The notes: generated by a model from the letters alone, not told the origin. A stretch of DNA of 64,000 nucleotides from Calothrix sp. PCC 7103 (GCF_000331305.1 NZ_KB217472.1:1-64000), one strand, 5' to 3'; counted from the stretch's first letter, positions 8,142-17,850 are shown. Numbers and translations are program-made.

Positions 8142-8176
8142 TGTATTATTGCATGAAAACAAGGAGAACAAGGTTT

Positions 8177-8941
8177 ATGGGAGTAAACTTGCCGCCAGTG
8201 ATGCTAAAACTCAATACAAAAAAGCCTTTATCTCCAGATTACCCCACCAACTGGGAAAATAAACAACAGCATACCTATAAAGTAAATAACGCTATGGATG
8301 CACTGGATATCAGGCTAGAACATCTGGCTATTACTGCCAAACAATTTCCACCCAAAAGTAAGTCTAGACAGCTTGCGCTTTCTGAACTTGCCAGTAAAAT
8401 TCAGAATTCTAGAAGGCTTTTTTGTAAGGGTCGGTATAACTATCCAGAAGATGTGTATATCGAAGCTTTGCAAGAAACATGGTTATATATTTCACGAAAA
8501 GTCGAGAAATATGACCCAGAAATTGGTACGGTAATAGCTTGGGTAAATTTTATCTTAAATAAGCGTTTTATAGATGCTATTAGACGCTATACGAGAAACC
8601 AACAAGCATCTTTAGATGAACCCATCGACTTTGCAGGTGAGTCGGGGACGACGCTGTTAGATACACTTCCACAACCGCAAATTCTGCCTGATAGTGGGGA
8701 AATATTACAAGAAATTTTGCAAGCAGACCCAGATGATTTATTTAAAAATGAGCATATTAAAAATCATCCAATGGTAACTTTTCAAGCTATTGCTTTACGT
8801 CGGTTGGTTAAACAATCTTGGAGCGATATGTCTGTTGAATGGGCAATAAGCGTATCAACACTGAGTAGTTTTTATCAACGCTGTCTTAAATTATTTATTC
8901 CGAAAATTCAGGAATATTACCAGAAAGATTATCAAAATTAA
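8177..8941 (+). CDS. Sigma-70-family sigma factor (cyanobacterial sigma/DUF1822/CHAT operon)
   Basis: This 254-residue protein resembles short alternative sigma factors. Residues about 75-125 carry a region-2-like segment ('YNYPEDVYIEALQETWLYISRKVEKYDPEIGTVIAW' style, then 'LNKRFIDAIRRYTR') that in the family contacts core polymerase and the -10 element. The C-terminal helices (about 200-245) fit a degenerate region 4. I chose ATG 8177, which has AAGGAG ten bases upstream. An in-frame ATG at 8153 lacks one, and a longer frame opening at 7985 runs through the dispersed palindrome and is unlikely. It heads a run of same-strand genes (DUF1822, CHAT, CHAT-NACHT), a combination that recurs in cyanobacteria. 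Confidence 0.75.
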   Translation: MGVNLPPVMLKLNTKKPLSPDYPTNWENKQQHTYKVNNAMDALDIRLEHLAITAKQFPPKSKSRQLALSELASKIQNSRRLFCKGRYNYPEDVYIEALQETWLYISRKVEKYDPEIGTVIAWVNFILNKRFIDAIRRYTRNQQASLDEPIDFAGESGTTLLDTLPQPQILPDSGEILQEILQADPDDLFKNEHIKNHPMVTFQAIALRRLVKQSWSDMSVEWAISVSTLSSFYQRCLKLFIPKIQEYYQKDYQN

Positions 8942-8977
8942 TTACTTTGTCAACCAATTGAGGAAAAAACACACATC

Positions 8978-9940
8978 ATGAATTACACGAGTGAAACATT
9001 ACATTTTCAGGTTCCTTTAACTGCACAAGCATATCATTTTGCCCGACAGTTAAGTAGTAAACAGCAAGATTCAGATAAATCTAGGCAGATTTACCTCAAT
9101 ACTTTGGCTGTATATGCGGTCAACTTTTACTGTCAATATTTAGAAGTGGAAACAGATTTAGAGCATAGTGATAGTTGGAATTCGCTCTCACATTTACTAT
9201 TAGATGTAGCGGATTTAGAAATTACAGGTGTTGGTAAATTGGAATGTCGTCCAGTTTTACCAGAAGCGAAAACAGTCAACATTCCACCAGAAGTTTGGAC
9301 TTCTCGAATTGGTTATGTTGTGGTAGAAATTAATGAAATCTCCAAAACAGCTACATTATTAGGGTTTGTCAAAGAAGTTGCAACCGAAGAGTTACCCTTG
9401 AGTGACTTACAATCTTTAACTGATTTAATCGACAATTTACAACAGAAGGCAGAAGTTGTTTCTCCCAACCCTTCTGTAATAGAACAAGCGGTAGTACATT
9501 TGGGTCAGTGGTTGCAAAACTTATTTACATCAGATTGGCAATCTCCAGATTTTATATTATCTCCTGTATACCGCAGCGCTATTCGTCCCAAAATTCAAGA
9601 GCCAAATTCCCAAGAAGTTAGTGTTAGTCGAGCTAAAGTGATTGACCTGGGAATACAACTAGCATCCCACAAAATTGCTCTTGTTATTCAACTCACTACA
9701 CAAACGTCGGGGTCGGTGGATATTCGTTTGCGGGTATATCCAACTGGTGACGGTATTTATTTACCACAAGGGTTGCAGTTAATTGTACTGAGTAGTGATG
9801 GCGCCGTTATCAGCGAAAATGAAGCTAGAGTTGCTGACAACTGGATGCAGCTAGAACTAGAGGAAGGACGGACTGGAGACGAATTTCAAGTCAAATTGGC
9901 TTTGGAAGATGTTAGTATAATTGAAAATTTTATACTGTAA
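8978..9940 (+). CDS. DUF1822 family protein
   Basis: The 320-residue soluble protein matches the cyanobacterial DUF1822 family, which is usually found between a sigma-factor gene and a CHAT-domain gene, as here. It begins with the typical 'LHFQVPLTAQAYHFARQLS' and contains 'GKLECRPVLPEA' and 'GYVVVEI' segments of a beta-rich N-terminal part. The C-terminal half (about 215-315) looks like a beta-sandwich ('KVIDLGIQLASHKIALVIQL…VDIRLRVYPTG'). It starts 36 bp after the sigma gene and ends 28 bp before the CHAT gene start, so co-transcription is likely. Biochemical function is unknown. A role as an anti-sigma or adaptor factor would fit the context but is not shown. Confidence 0.8.
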   Translation: MNYTSETLHFQVPLTAQAYHFARQLSSKQQDSDKSRQIYLNTLAVYAVNFYCQYLEVETDLEHSDSWNSLSHLLLDVADLEITGVGKLECRPVLPEAKTVNIPPEVWTSRIGYVVVEINEISKTATLLGFVKEVATEELPLSDLQSLTDLIDNLQQKAEVVSPNPSVIEQAVVHLGQWLQNLFTSDWQSPDFILSPVYRSAIRPKIQEPNSQEVSVSRAKVIDLGIQLASHKIALVIQLTTQTSGSVDIRLRVYPTGDGIYLPQGLQLIVLSSDGAVISENEARVADNWMQLELEEGRTGDEFQVKLALEDVSIIENFIL

Positions 9941-9968
9941 GCCCCTCGGAGCTAACAAGGAGACGCCA

Positions 9969-11888
9969 ATGGGGAAGTTAGTGATCTTGCAGCTACCGTC
10001 CGAAAATTTCGCACGGGGTTTTACTTGTATACTTCAGATTCGGGAAGATAAGGATACTACCCAAAACCTCACGCAAATTACTGGTAAATTACCAGCAAAC
10101 CCCGAAATGCCACAAAGATTAAATGATGAGTGGCGAAGCGTTTTTAATTCTGATGAAAGTTCCCGTATTCAAGCAAAAAAAGCTGCGATAACTAACTTCT
10201 CCCGCACTGCAAAAGTTAAGAACTTTGTTGATTATCTCAATGATTGGCTTAATGATTCTAGGGATAAGGAATGGCAAAAAATCCGAGATGGTTTACAGCA
10301 GCATTTAAGTAAAGAAGAAGAAATTCGGGTAATTATTCAAACCCAAGACCCAATTTTGCGCCGTCTTCCTTGGCAAGCTTGGAATTTATTTGCAGAAAAC
10401 TACCCCAAGGCAGAAATAGCTCTTAGTCCAATTAGTTTTCAAACCCCTGGTGATTTACCTCGTCGTCAGTCAAAAAAGGTGAGAATCCTTACAGTTTTAG
10501 GAGAAAATACAGTTGGATTAAACAGTCCAAAAATTGATATTCAATTTGACCAGCAAGAACTAGAAAAGCTAGGCAACCAAGGGGCAGAAATAATAATTCT
10601 CAAGCAACCTTCTCCTGAAAAGTTGCGCGAATATCTTTGGCAAGAGGAAGGATGGCATATTTTCTTTTTCGCTGGTCACAGCTCTAGCTCGGAGGATGGT
10701 GAAGTTGGTGAAATTATTCTTAATTCCAAAGAAAAAAGTTTAAAAATTACGGAGTTACAAGAAGCACTCAAAAAAGCTATTTCTCGTGGCTTGCAATTAG
10801 CTATTTTCAACTCCTGTGATGGTTTGGGTTTAGCAAACCAACTGGCTGAGTTAAATATTCGTCAGATGATTGTAATGCGGGAACCAGTCCCAGATACAGT
10901 TGCCAAAGCATTTTTACAGCACTTTTTAACGGCGTTTGCATGTCGCAATCAGTCGTTTTATGCAGCAGTGCGGGAAGCACGTTTAAGACTGGAAGATTGG
11001 GAGAAGCGATTTCCAGGTGCAAAATGGTTGCCAGTTATTTACCAAAATCCTACTGTAATACCACCGACGTGGAAACAGTTACGGACTCGTAGGAGTAATT
11101 TGGCTGTAGAAAGAAGTGTAAACTCTTTCTTCGCTCGTCATCCAGACTTATCGTTATGGAAATTTTTAACTGGATTAATAGGATTGGGAACGGTAACAGT
11201 TGTTTTTATTGTTGTTTTCCCCTACGTACAAAATCGTCAGCAATCTACAACAGTTTCAAATCCTTCGCCACCATCAACGCAAAAAGCACAACTTCCCGCG
11301 TCTGACAGCAATTCGCAGGCGCCTCAATCGACAGCTTCATCACCAACACCAACACCACAAGTGCCAGTGTCTACGCCATTAAATTTACCATCACCAACGC
11401 AAAAAGCACAACTTCCCGTATCTTCTCGTAATTTGCAGACACCTCAAGCGACAGCTTCCGCATCGCCAACTGTACAAATACCAGTGTCTAAGCCAAAGTC
11501 ATCACCACCTGTGCAAACTGTGGAACCACAAGTGCCAATTATACCTAATCAAATTTGGAATTCTACGTTTGTTTCTAGCCCTGCTGTTAATCCTACAGCT
11601 AGTTCTAATCCCACACAACCTCCAAAGGATTCAGCACCTATTCAACCAGCTAAAAATAGAGATGCACTCAACAGGGAACGAGCAAACTTGCTTTCTCGTT
11701 TGCAAACCATCCGTAGTTTACAACCAACCTTAAAACAACGTTGGAAAAGACACCAACTGCTTTTTGAGAATGGTGCAATCTCTCAAGACATGGTACTGAG
11801 CGCACAACAGGAATATCTCAATTCTGAAAGAGAACTCAATGAGGTGCAATCGCAATTAAATCAATTAGAACTCAGAGAAACAAGGTAA
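9969..11888 (+). CDS. CHAT-domain caspase-like protein with membrane anchor and coiled coil
   Basis: This 639-residue protein has an N-terminal CHAT (caspase HetF-associated TPR) domain over about 1-370. The expected catalytic pair is visible: His237 in 'FFFAGHSSSS' and Cys283 in 'IFNSCDGLGL'. One membrane helix follows (about 395-415, 'FLTGLIGLGTVTVVFIVVF'), then a Ser/Thr/Pro/Gln-rich linker containing two diverged copies of a repeat starting 'TQKAQLP', and a C-terminal coiled coil (about 560-635). The start at 9969 (AAGGAG upstream, MGKLVILQLP) matches the start of its paralogue at 12050. Topology would place protease and coiled coil on opposite sides of the membrane. Substrate unknown. 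Confidence 0.82.
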   Translation: MGKLVILQLPSENFARGFTCILQIREDKDTTQNLTQITGKLPANPEMPQRLNDEWRSVFNSDESSRIQAKKAAITNFSRTAKVKNFVDYLNDWLNDSRDKEWQKIRDGLQQHLSKEEEIRVIIQTQDPILRRLPWQAWNLFAENYPKAEIALSPISFQTPGDLPRRQSKKVRILTVLGENTVGLNSPKIDIQFDQQELEKLGNQGAEIIILKQPSPEKLREYLWQEEGWHIFFFAGHSSSSEDGEVGEIILNSKEKSLKITELQEALKKAISRGLQLAIFNSCDGLGLANQLAELNIRQMIVMREPVPDTVAKAFLQHFLTAFACRNQSFYAAVREARLRLEDWEKRFPGAKWLPVIYQNPTVIPPTWKQLRTRRSNLAVERSVNSFFARHPDLSLWKFLTGLIGLGTVTVVFIVVFPYVQNRQQSTTVSNPSPPSTQKAQLPASDSNSQAPQSTASSPTPTPQVPVSTPLNLPSPTQKAQLPVSSRNLQTPQATASASPTVQIPVSKPKSSPPVQTVEPQVPIIPNQIWNSTFVSSPAVNPTASSNPTQPPKDSAPIQPAKNRDALNRERANLLSRLQTIRSLQPTLKQRWKRHQLLFENGAISQDMVLSAQQEYLNSERELNEVQSQLNQLELRETR

Positions 11889-12049
11889 GCGCTTAATAGT
11901 ATTGAGCCGAGAACCTTGTAAGTGCGCTCCCGCTCGAATTCATGGCTATAAAAGCTTAAACCAAGATGCAGTTCGTTACAGATACAACCCAAAGTGATTT
12001 TTAAATGAGACTCGTATAAAAAACAAGCAAAGTAAGTAAGGTGACAGTG

Positions 12050-15037
12050 ATGGGGAAGTTAGTTATTCTGCAATTACCAGAGGGAGATTTTCAACGAGGT
12101 TTTTCTTGTACAGTCCAGATTGGCTTAGATGGAGGTACTATTGAAAACTTTGCACAAATTACTGGTAGATTACCAGCTAACCCCGACATGCCACAAAAGT
12201 TAAATGACGAGTGGCGAAGGGCTTTTAATTTTAATGAAAGTTCACGCATTAAAGCAAAACAAGCTGGGGTAACTAACTTTTCCAAAAGTAATGCAGTTAA
12301 CAACTTTGTCGAGTATCTCAATAACTGGCTGAATAATTCTACTGAATCAGAATGGCAGAAAATTAGAGATTTTTTACAACAGTCTCTAAATAAAGAAGAA
12401 GAAATTCGGGTAATTATTCAAACTCAAGTCCCAATTTTACGCCGGATTCCTTGGCAAGCTTGGAATTTGTTTGCCGAGAATTATCCTTCATCAGAAATTG
12501 CTCTGAGTCCAACTACTTTTGCAACCCCTGGTGATTTGCCTGCCTCTAATTCAAACAAGGTGAGAATCCTTGTTGTATTAGGGTCAAGTACTGTAGCTGA
12601 TGGTAGTCAAGAAATTGATATTACATTTGACCAGCAAGAACTGGAGAAGTTAAAGCAGCAAGGCGCCTTTTTAAAATTCCTCAAACAACCTGACCCACAA
12701 GAGTTACGGGACTGTCTTTGGCTTGAAGAAGGCTGGGATATTTTCTTTTTTGCAGGTCATAGTTCTAGTTCGGATGATGGTAAAATTGGAGAAATTATTC
12801 TCAACAACGCGCACGTCGAGGGCTTAAAAATAACAGAATTATTTGAAGCACTCAAAAAAGCTATTTCTCGTGGTTTACAACTGGCAATCTTTAATTCCTG
12901 TGATGGTTTGGGTTTAGCGAACAAACTAGCTGAACTAAATATCGGTCAAATGATTGTCATGCGGGAACCTGTACCTGATGCAGTTGCCAAAACATTTTTA
13001 AAGCATTTTTTAACAGCATTAGCATGTAATAATCAATCGTTGTATGCATCGGTACGGGAAGCACGTTTAAGACTGGAAGACTTTAACGAGCAGTATCCTG
13101 GTACAAAATATTTACCTGTTATTTGTCAAAATTCTGCCGTCACACCGCCAAATTGGGAAAAATTGCGGACGAAGAGGAGGATACATTGGGCAGACTGGGA
13201 TACTAGCTCTCACATGACTTACGAGGAGTATCAAGAACGTCATATGCTTACTAAAGTAAAAAATTTTTGGGTAAAAAACGTTTTGGAAGCGTCGCTGTGT
13301 GACAGAATACTGCTTGAAATAAAGTTAGAGGAACGACCTGATGCAGTTAACCACCCTTGCAGGTTAGCAGGGGAAATACTAGACCTAGCAAAGCAAACTT
13401 TGCCTCCTGGTACAAGGGTTATAGACAAATTTGATCAAATGGGGATAGGGCGAACTTTACTAATTTTAGGTGAGCCAGGGTCGGGGAAAACAACAGCTTT
13501 ACTCGATTTAGCACGTAATTTAATTTACCGCGCTGAGAATGACGATAAGCAATTAATACCAGTCGTTTTTAATCTGTCTTCTTGGGGCAGGGGGAAGCTA
13601 CACCAAAGTGTTACTGATTGGTTGCTTCAAGAACTAAATCAAGTCTATCTAGTTTCCAAAAAACTTGGGCGTAATTGGATTAAAGAACAAAAACTCCTGT
13701 TGCTACTCGATGGTTTAGATGAAGTTAAAGAAGAATATTGTCGTAATTCATTTGTTGAAGCTTTAAATCGATTTTGCCAGAAATACAAACAAACTGAAAT
13801 AATTATCACAAGTAGTCTTAGTTATTACGATAGGCTTTCTTATCCTCTAGACTTTCAAAGCGCTATTTATCTACAAACATCACTAAATCAATCAGCATCT
13901 CACGTCAAGCCATCCCACAAACAGTTTCTATTGTGGAAATACTTGATTACAGGTGGTATTGCTGTAATTTTTATACAAGAGTTATTGGATTCGCTCATTA
14001 TAGCTCTATTTGTTTATATTAGCTTATGGATAATATTCACACCCATCAGCTTCGTTTTGAAAATACAAAGTATTTCTTTAGCATCACCTATTGCAACTTT
14101 TATCAACTCACTTTATCTTCTCCCACCATTATCAATAATTCTTTGTAGCCAGTTGCCCATTCTATCTCTATATCTACCTAATACAATTTGGCTAATCATT
14201 ACTATATACTCATTCTATATTAGTTTTAAAAGCCTTCAAAGAGTTTACATTCCAAAAAATATTAGTGTGTTGTCCTGGATAAAATCTTGGATTGGATGGT
14301 CTTTGTCTAAACACTTAGAACCATCTAAAACAGAAAAAATTAGCTCGTTAGTTAAGACATTATCACTTTCATGGTTAACAATTTTCATATCTTTTGTAGA
14401 TATGATTGCTAAATTTTGGGGATTATCAATTACTGCTTATGCACCAATCGCTCAACTTTTACTTGTTGCTGGCTCTTTTGGCGCTACTATCTATACATTG
14501 ACCGCTACTGATGAAGAAACACATTCATTCTTGGGTAGAAAGAAAGTTTTTAAATTTACCAGAATAGCAAGATTGATATCAGTTCTTACATCTATTATTG
14601 CAATGATTATTTGGATAGTAATCGCTTCTCAAGAGGTACAAGGGGATTTACAAATTGCCACAGCTACAATTCCCAAACCTTGGGAGCGTACAATGTCAGT
14701 AACGTTAGTAAATCGTGGGAAATCTGTACGAATTCTTAAAGAATTTCATGTGGAATCAAAAACATCTCTAAGTTTTAACTGTACATCAATAGGTTTTGAT
14801 ATTCCTTTAGCTGGTGAATATAAATTGCCTTTTCATATTGGTGAGCCACTGACAATAATTAAAGCGGAACCTGAGAAGCAATTTAGACCAGAAACACCAG
14901 GGCGTATTGAGCTACTTCTAAAACCAGGCTCTGGGGGAAAGTGCGCGGATACTTGGAAGGCAATGGTACGTTTTCTTGTTGTATCTGACGATGGTAGACG
15001 CTCTGGAACAGATTGGTTTAAATTAACTGGTAAGTAA
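12050..15037 (+). CDS. CHAT-NACHT protein with multi-pass membrane region
   Basis: This 995-residue paralogue of the upstream CHAT gene keeps the catalytic pair (His237 in 'FFFAGHSSSS', Cys284 in 'FNSCDGLGL') and adds a NACHT-type STAND NTPase. Walker A 'GEPGSGKTT' lies at about 474-482 and Walker B 'LLLLLDGLDEV' at about 549-559, with the 'IITSS' sensor segment following. The NTPase seems to lack the usual winged-helix and repeat sensor regions. Instead about six hydrophobic segments follow (about 640-890) and then a beta-rich extracytoplasmic-type domain (about 900-995). CHAT and NACHT domains act together in bacterial and eukaryotic immune or cell-death switches, so a membrane-tethered, NTP-gated protease is a reasonable inference. 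ATG 12050 was preferred to the GTG at 12041 by alignment with the paralogue. Confidence 0.82.
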   Translation: MGKLVILQLPEGDFQRGFSCTVQIGLDGGTIENFAQITGRLPANPDMPQKLNDEWRRAFNFNESSRIKAKQAGVTNFSKSNAVNNFVEYLNNWLNNSTESEWQKIRDFLQQSLNKEEEIRVIIQTQVPILRRIPWQAWNLFAENYPSSEIALSPTTFATPGDLPASNSNKVRILVVLGSSTVADGSQEIDITFDQQELEKLKQQGAFLKFLKQPDPQELRDCLWLEEGWDIFFFAGHSSSSDDGKIGEIILNNAHVEGLKITELFEALKKAISRGLQLAIFNSCDGLGLANKLAELNIGQMIVMREPVPDAVAKTFLKHFLTALACNNQSLYASVREARLRLEDFNEQYPGTKYLPVICQNSAVTPPNWEKLRTKRRIHWADWDTSSHMTYEEYQERHMLTKVKNFWVKNVLEASLCDRILLEIKLEERPDAVNHPCRLAGEILDLAKQTLPPGTRVIDKFDQMGIGRTLLILGEPGSGKTTALLDLARNLIYRAENDDKQLIPVVFNLSSWGRGKLHQSVTDWLLQELNQVYLVSKKLGRNWIKEQKLLLLLDGLDEVKEEYCRNSFVEALNRFCQKYKQTEIIITSSLSYYDRLSYPLDFQSAIYLQTSLNQSASHVKPSHKQFLLWKYLITGGIAVIFIQELLDSLIIALFVYISLWIIFTPISFVLKIQSISLASPIATFINSLYLLPPLSIILCSQLPILSLYLPNTIWLIITIYSFYISFKSLQRVYIPKNISVLSWIKSWIGWSLSKHLEPSKTEKISSLVKTLSLSWLTIFISFVDMIAKFWGLSITAYAPIAQLLLVAGSFGATIYTLTATDEETHSFLGRKKVFKFTRIARLISVLTSIIAMIIWIVIASQEVQGDLQIATATIPKPWERTMSVTLVNRGKSVRILKEFHVESKTSLSFNCTSIGFDIPLAGEYKLPFHIGEPLTIIKAEPEKQFRPETPGRIELLLKPGSGGKCADTWKAMVRFLVVSDDGRRSGTDWFKLTGK

Positions 15038-15437
15038 TTATACTACAGTTATTCTAGATTTTATTTTTATCAAATACCTTACTCTACGAGCCATCCTTTA
15101 TTTCAAAAATATATCACGTCTTTTATTTTGAGATAAAAATTAGCCCTTCATAAAACCTAAAAAATTAATATCAAAAAATTTCCGAATTTGCGTAAAAGCA
15201 GCGCTATACCATCGCACACATAACAGAACAAGCAAAAGGGGATAAATTCATTCCCAAAAGCTTCATTTCATATCTTGCAGCAATATATTTGTCTGCCTGA
15301 AAAATAAGCTACCCATCGTGGAACGTAATTAATTACCGTCTCTACAAAATCCTTGTGCTTGATTTTATTGACCAAAAAATTCTGCTTTCAAAAACTAACA
15401 AACTACACAGCTTAACTACTAAAAGGAAGCTCAAATT
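15038..15437. other. Intergenic region with the second two-box element
   Basis: No gene is seen. The region is AT-rich and contains the two-box element at 15187-15216 about 220 bp before the PPC protein gene. Confidence 0.6.
15187..15216 (+). promoter_or_regulatory. Two-box element upstream of the PPC protein gene
   Basis: TTTGCGTAAAAG, ten bases, then CCATCGCA, matching the element at 8112-8141 in both boxes and spacing. It links this gene to the sigma-factor operon. Confidence 0.5.
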
Positions 15438-15887
15438 ATGAACCTCAAAACTAAATTATTCGCAGTTCTACCTCTTCTTGTAGGCGCCCTTATCTTAACA
15501 CCAACAAGAGCGCGCGCTAACAGTTTCACTGGTGACGTAGCGGTACAATTAATAAACGCTCTTTACGGTGCTGGTCTTAATGGCTACGAATCAACCCATG
15601 ACCCCTATGTAAATATGCTATATCATGGCGGGTCAGGCTATGTAAATATTAATCTTGATGCTGGTAAATCTTATGGCATTGTTGGAGTTTGCGACCGCGA
15701 CTGTACCGATTTAGATATTACCGTTTACGACCAAAATGGTAATGTTGTTGGCTACGATAATGATAACGATGACACCCCAGTTGTTGGTTTCACACCCCGC
15801 AGAAGTGGAACATATCAAGTCAAAGTTGATATGCCTCATTGTGGCACTGGTGCTTGTTACTACGGAGTTGGGGTTTTTGGTCGGTAA
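15438..15887 (+). CDS. Secreted PPC-like domain protein
   Basis: The 149-residue precursor has a signal peptide (basic start, hydrophobic 'LFAVLPLLVGALILT', likely cut after 'RARA') and one compact beta-sandwich domain like bacterial pre-peptidase C-terminal (PPC) domains: 'GGSGYVNINLDAGKSYGIVGVCD…TDLDITVYDQNGNVV' style, with an acidic 'YDNDNDDTP' turn that could bind calcium. It has two Cys pairs (CDRDC and CGTGAC) that could form disulphides outside the cytoplasm. It lies on the same strand as the CHAT genes but after a 400-bp gap with its own candidate regulatory element, shared with the sigma gene. Small PPC proteins often accompany CHAT operons in cyanobacteria, where they could be substrates or sensors (inference). 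Confidence 0.75.
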   Translation: MNLKTKLFAVLPLLVGALILTPTRARANSFTGDVAVQLINALYGAGLNGYESTHDPYVNMLYHGGSGYVNINLDAGKSYGIVGVCDRDCTDLDITVYDQNGNVVGYDNDNDDTPVVGFTPRRSGTYQVKVDMPHCGTGACYYGVGVFGR

Positions 15888-16221
15888 GATAATATTTTGA
15901 GACAAAGACGTATTAATAAATACCCAAATAATTAGCGGCGCCGAGTAACTTACTTTAAATGCAGTTACTTGGCACGTTCCTGCCGATTACCCCGTTTAAT
16001 TTTCAAAACGGCGCCCGCATTCATTACGAACAGTTGGTTGTCCCATACTTCAAGCATTTTTTGCAGACAACTCAAATTCATAACGACTACGAATAGTTAA
16101 CGCGCAATTTCGGCTCTGTTCTAATTATGGATGTCGATTGTAATGTAAAGTGATTGTGAGAATGCACGTTTAAACAAACACTTAACGCGCACAATCCCCC
16201 ATTCATCAAGGTTTTTCCTCT
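15888..16221. other. Intergenic region with a rep-derived small ORF
   Basis: The only recognisable content is the rep-derived fossil ORF (15965-16081, minus strand), with GGCGCC sites at 15938 and 16010. The rest shows no clear feature. Confidence 0.6.
15965..16081 (-). pseudogene. Internally deleted fossil of the rep gene tail (38-codon ORF)
   Basis: The minus strand reads as an open 38-codon frame. Its middle 'LQKMLEVWDN' matches rep residues encoded at about 26605-26637 almost base for base, and its next part 'GAVLKIKRGN' matches the very end of rep (from about 26849). About 200 bp between these parts are missing. After 'KRGN' it diverges from rep and ends 'RQERAK'. It is a remnant joined by deletion or recombination. 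Whether the tiny ORF is expressed is unknown. Confidence 0.75.
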
Positions 16222-17196
16222 ATGTCTGGTATCATAACCCTCCGCTCTATCACCTCTACCAGTACAATTACGCAGAAAGAGAGTAAACAAATTCTCGAAG
16301 TGTTACTGACGCAAAAACGCTCCGAACACACCCGCAGAGCTTACTCTCATGACTTGCGAAATTTCTTTAGTCTCATTGCTCCCGGTCGCGAATTAACATC
16401 TGACCTTGCGCGCGAATTTTTATCGCTGTCTAAAACTCAAGCAATTTCGGTGGTGGTTGCCTACCGAAATCATCTTTTTGAGCAGGGTTTGGCGCCTGCG
16501 ACAATTAACCGCAGAATTAGCGCGATTAGGTCTTTGGTGGAAATGGGGCAGATTTTTGGCATCTGCGATTACGACCTGGAGGTAATTAAAAATGAGAAAG
16601 TTAGACCCTATCGGGATACTAAGGGGATTGATGTTCCGGAGGTGATTAAGTTATTTGAGGCAATTGATACTTCGACTCTTGCGGGGAAGCGCGATTATTC
16701 CATCATGCGGTTGCTTTGGAGTAATGCCCTGCGGCGCGCGGAGATTTCCAGTTTGGATGTGAAAAATTTTAAGTATGCCAGTTGTCAAATTGAGGTTAGC
16801 GGTAAGGGGCGCAATGGGGAAAGGGAGTTGGTGACAATTTCTCAAAAAACTGCTGTTGCAATTTTTGATTGGTTGCAAGCGTCTAACGCTGCTGATAAAC
16901 CTAGCGAACCAATTTTTATTTCCCTCGACCCAGTACGGTTTGGCAATAGGTTAAGTGGGGAAGCGATACGTTTAATTGTTGTCAAATATTGCAAATTGGC
17001 GGGAATTGAAAAGCAGATGAGTCCGCACCGGGTAAGGCATAGCGCTATTACTGAGGCGTTGAACCAAAATAATGGTAATATTCGGGCTACTCAAAAATTA
17101 AGTCGCCATTCTGACCCCCGAACTGTGATTACTTATGATGATAACCGCGTTGATTTGCAAGGCGCATTGACTCAAAAGCTTGATGATTTGATTTGA
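16222..17196 (+). CDS. Tyrosine recombinase (XerC/D-like integrase)
   Basis: The 324-residue protein has a SAM-like N-terminal DNA-binding domain (about 20-125: 'KRSEHTRRAYSHDLRNFF', 'PATINRRISAIRSL') and a C-terminal catalytic domain. The catalytic set is visible: Arg in 'NALRRAEISSL', a Lys-containing beta turn ('VSGKGRNGERELV'), 'PHRVRHSA' (H-x-x-R), His in 'LSRHSDPRT', and the nucleophile Tyr in 'VITYDDNR'. Length is usual for plasmid or element recombinases. It acts by conservative site-specific recombination, for example resolving plasmid multimers or integrating DNA. Its site is not known. The palindromic repeats in this window are candidate substrates only by guilt of proximity. Confidence 0.88.
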   Translation: MSGIITLRSITSTSTITQKESKQILEVLLTQKRSEHTRRAYSHDLRNFFSLIAPGRELTSDLAREFLSLSKTQAISVVVAYRNHLFEQGLAPATINRRISAIRSLVEMGQIFGICDYDLEVIKNEKVRPYRDTKGIDVPEVIKLFEAIDTSTLAGKRDYSIMRLLWSNALRRAEISSLDVKNFKYASCQIEVSGKGRNGERELVTISQKTAVAIFDWLQASNAADKPSEPIFISLDPVRFGNRLSGEAIRLIVVKYCKLAGIEKQMSPHRVRHSAITEALNQNNGNIRATQKLSRHSDPRTVITYDDNRVDLQGALTQKLDDLI

Positions 17197-17850
17197 TAAT
17201 TTACATACAAGACGCGGCGAAATGCCAAGCTTTTGGTTGGGGATTTTGACTCTTTGTAACGCGGCGCCCTCAAGTGTTTGGCTGTTTGGCAGGGGTGTTG
17301 ATTTTGAATGGATAGAGGCAGCCTGCTTGATTTTTCTTGAAACCGCATCCAATCAAGGCTTTCGGAAATCTGCTGTACATAACTTTATAACGTGTAGAAA
17401 GCTCATGCCATTATCTCGGCAGGCATTTCAGTCCATTACTATGCATGACTATCCTGATGGTATTCCTAAAGACAGTATTACTTGCGACTATAAAATGCTA
17501 CATTGAATCTGTAGTATACATCTGTGTATTTTATTTTACAAAAAAAAAGCTGGTTTTAAGTTACTCAATGCGTAGCTGGTGAATTCAAGGCTATCGGAGA
17601 GGAACTGAGTCTGATAAAGAAAGTATTTCGATGCTGGTTTTAAACGTATATTTCCTATGATTAAAAGTATAAATATAATACAGGTAGTATGAATGAGGCA
17701 GTGTAAAAGCATAGGAAACTTTCCCAGTGATATAACAATGGTAACATCTGGGCAAACTAATCTAGGAAATAGTACTGAGATTTACAGCAATCTATTCTCT
17801 GATACTGTGCCATTAACATACTTTACTCAGTAATTAAATAGAAGAGGCTT
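17197..17850. other. Intergenic region before the giant ATPase gene
   Basis: A 94-codon frame at 17222-17506 shows no family likeness and no ribosome binding site, so I do not call it. A possible TATAAT box lies at 17674-17679. The boundary to the GGCGCC-free gene downstream falls in this region. Confidence 0.5.

Noticed and set aside
7985-8176. Longer N-terminus of the sigma factor starting at 7985
   Set aside because: It would read through palindrome copy 1 and the two-box control element and lacks a ribosome binding site. ATG 8177 has AAGGAG upstream.
17222-17506. 94-codon ORF after the recombinase gene
   Set aside because: No ribosome binding site, no family likeness, and composition like non-coding DNA.
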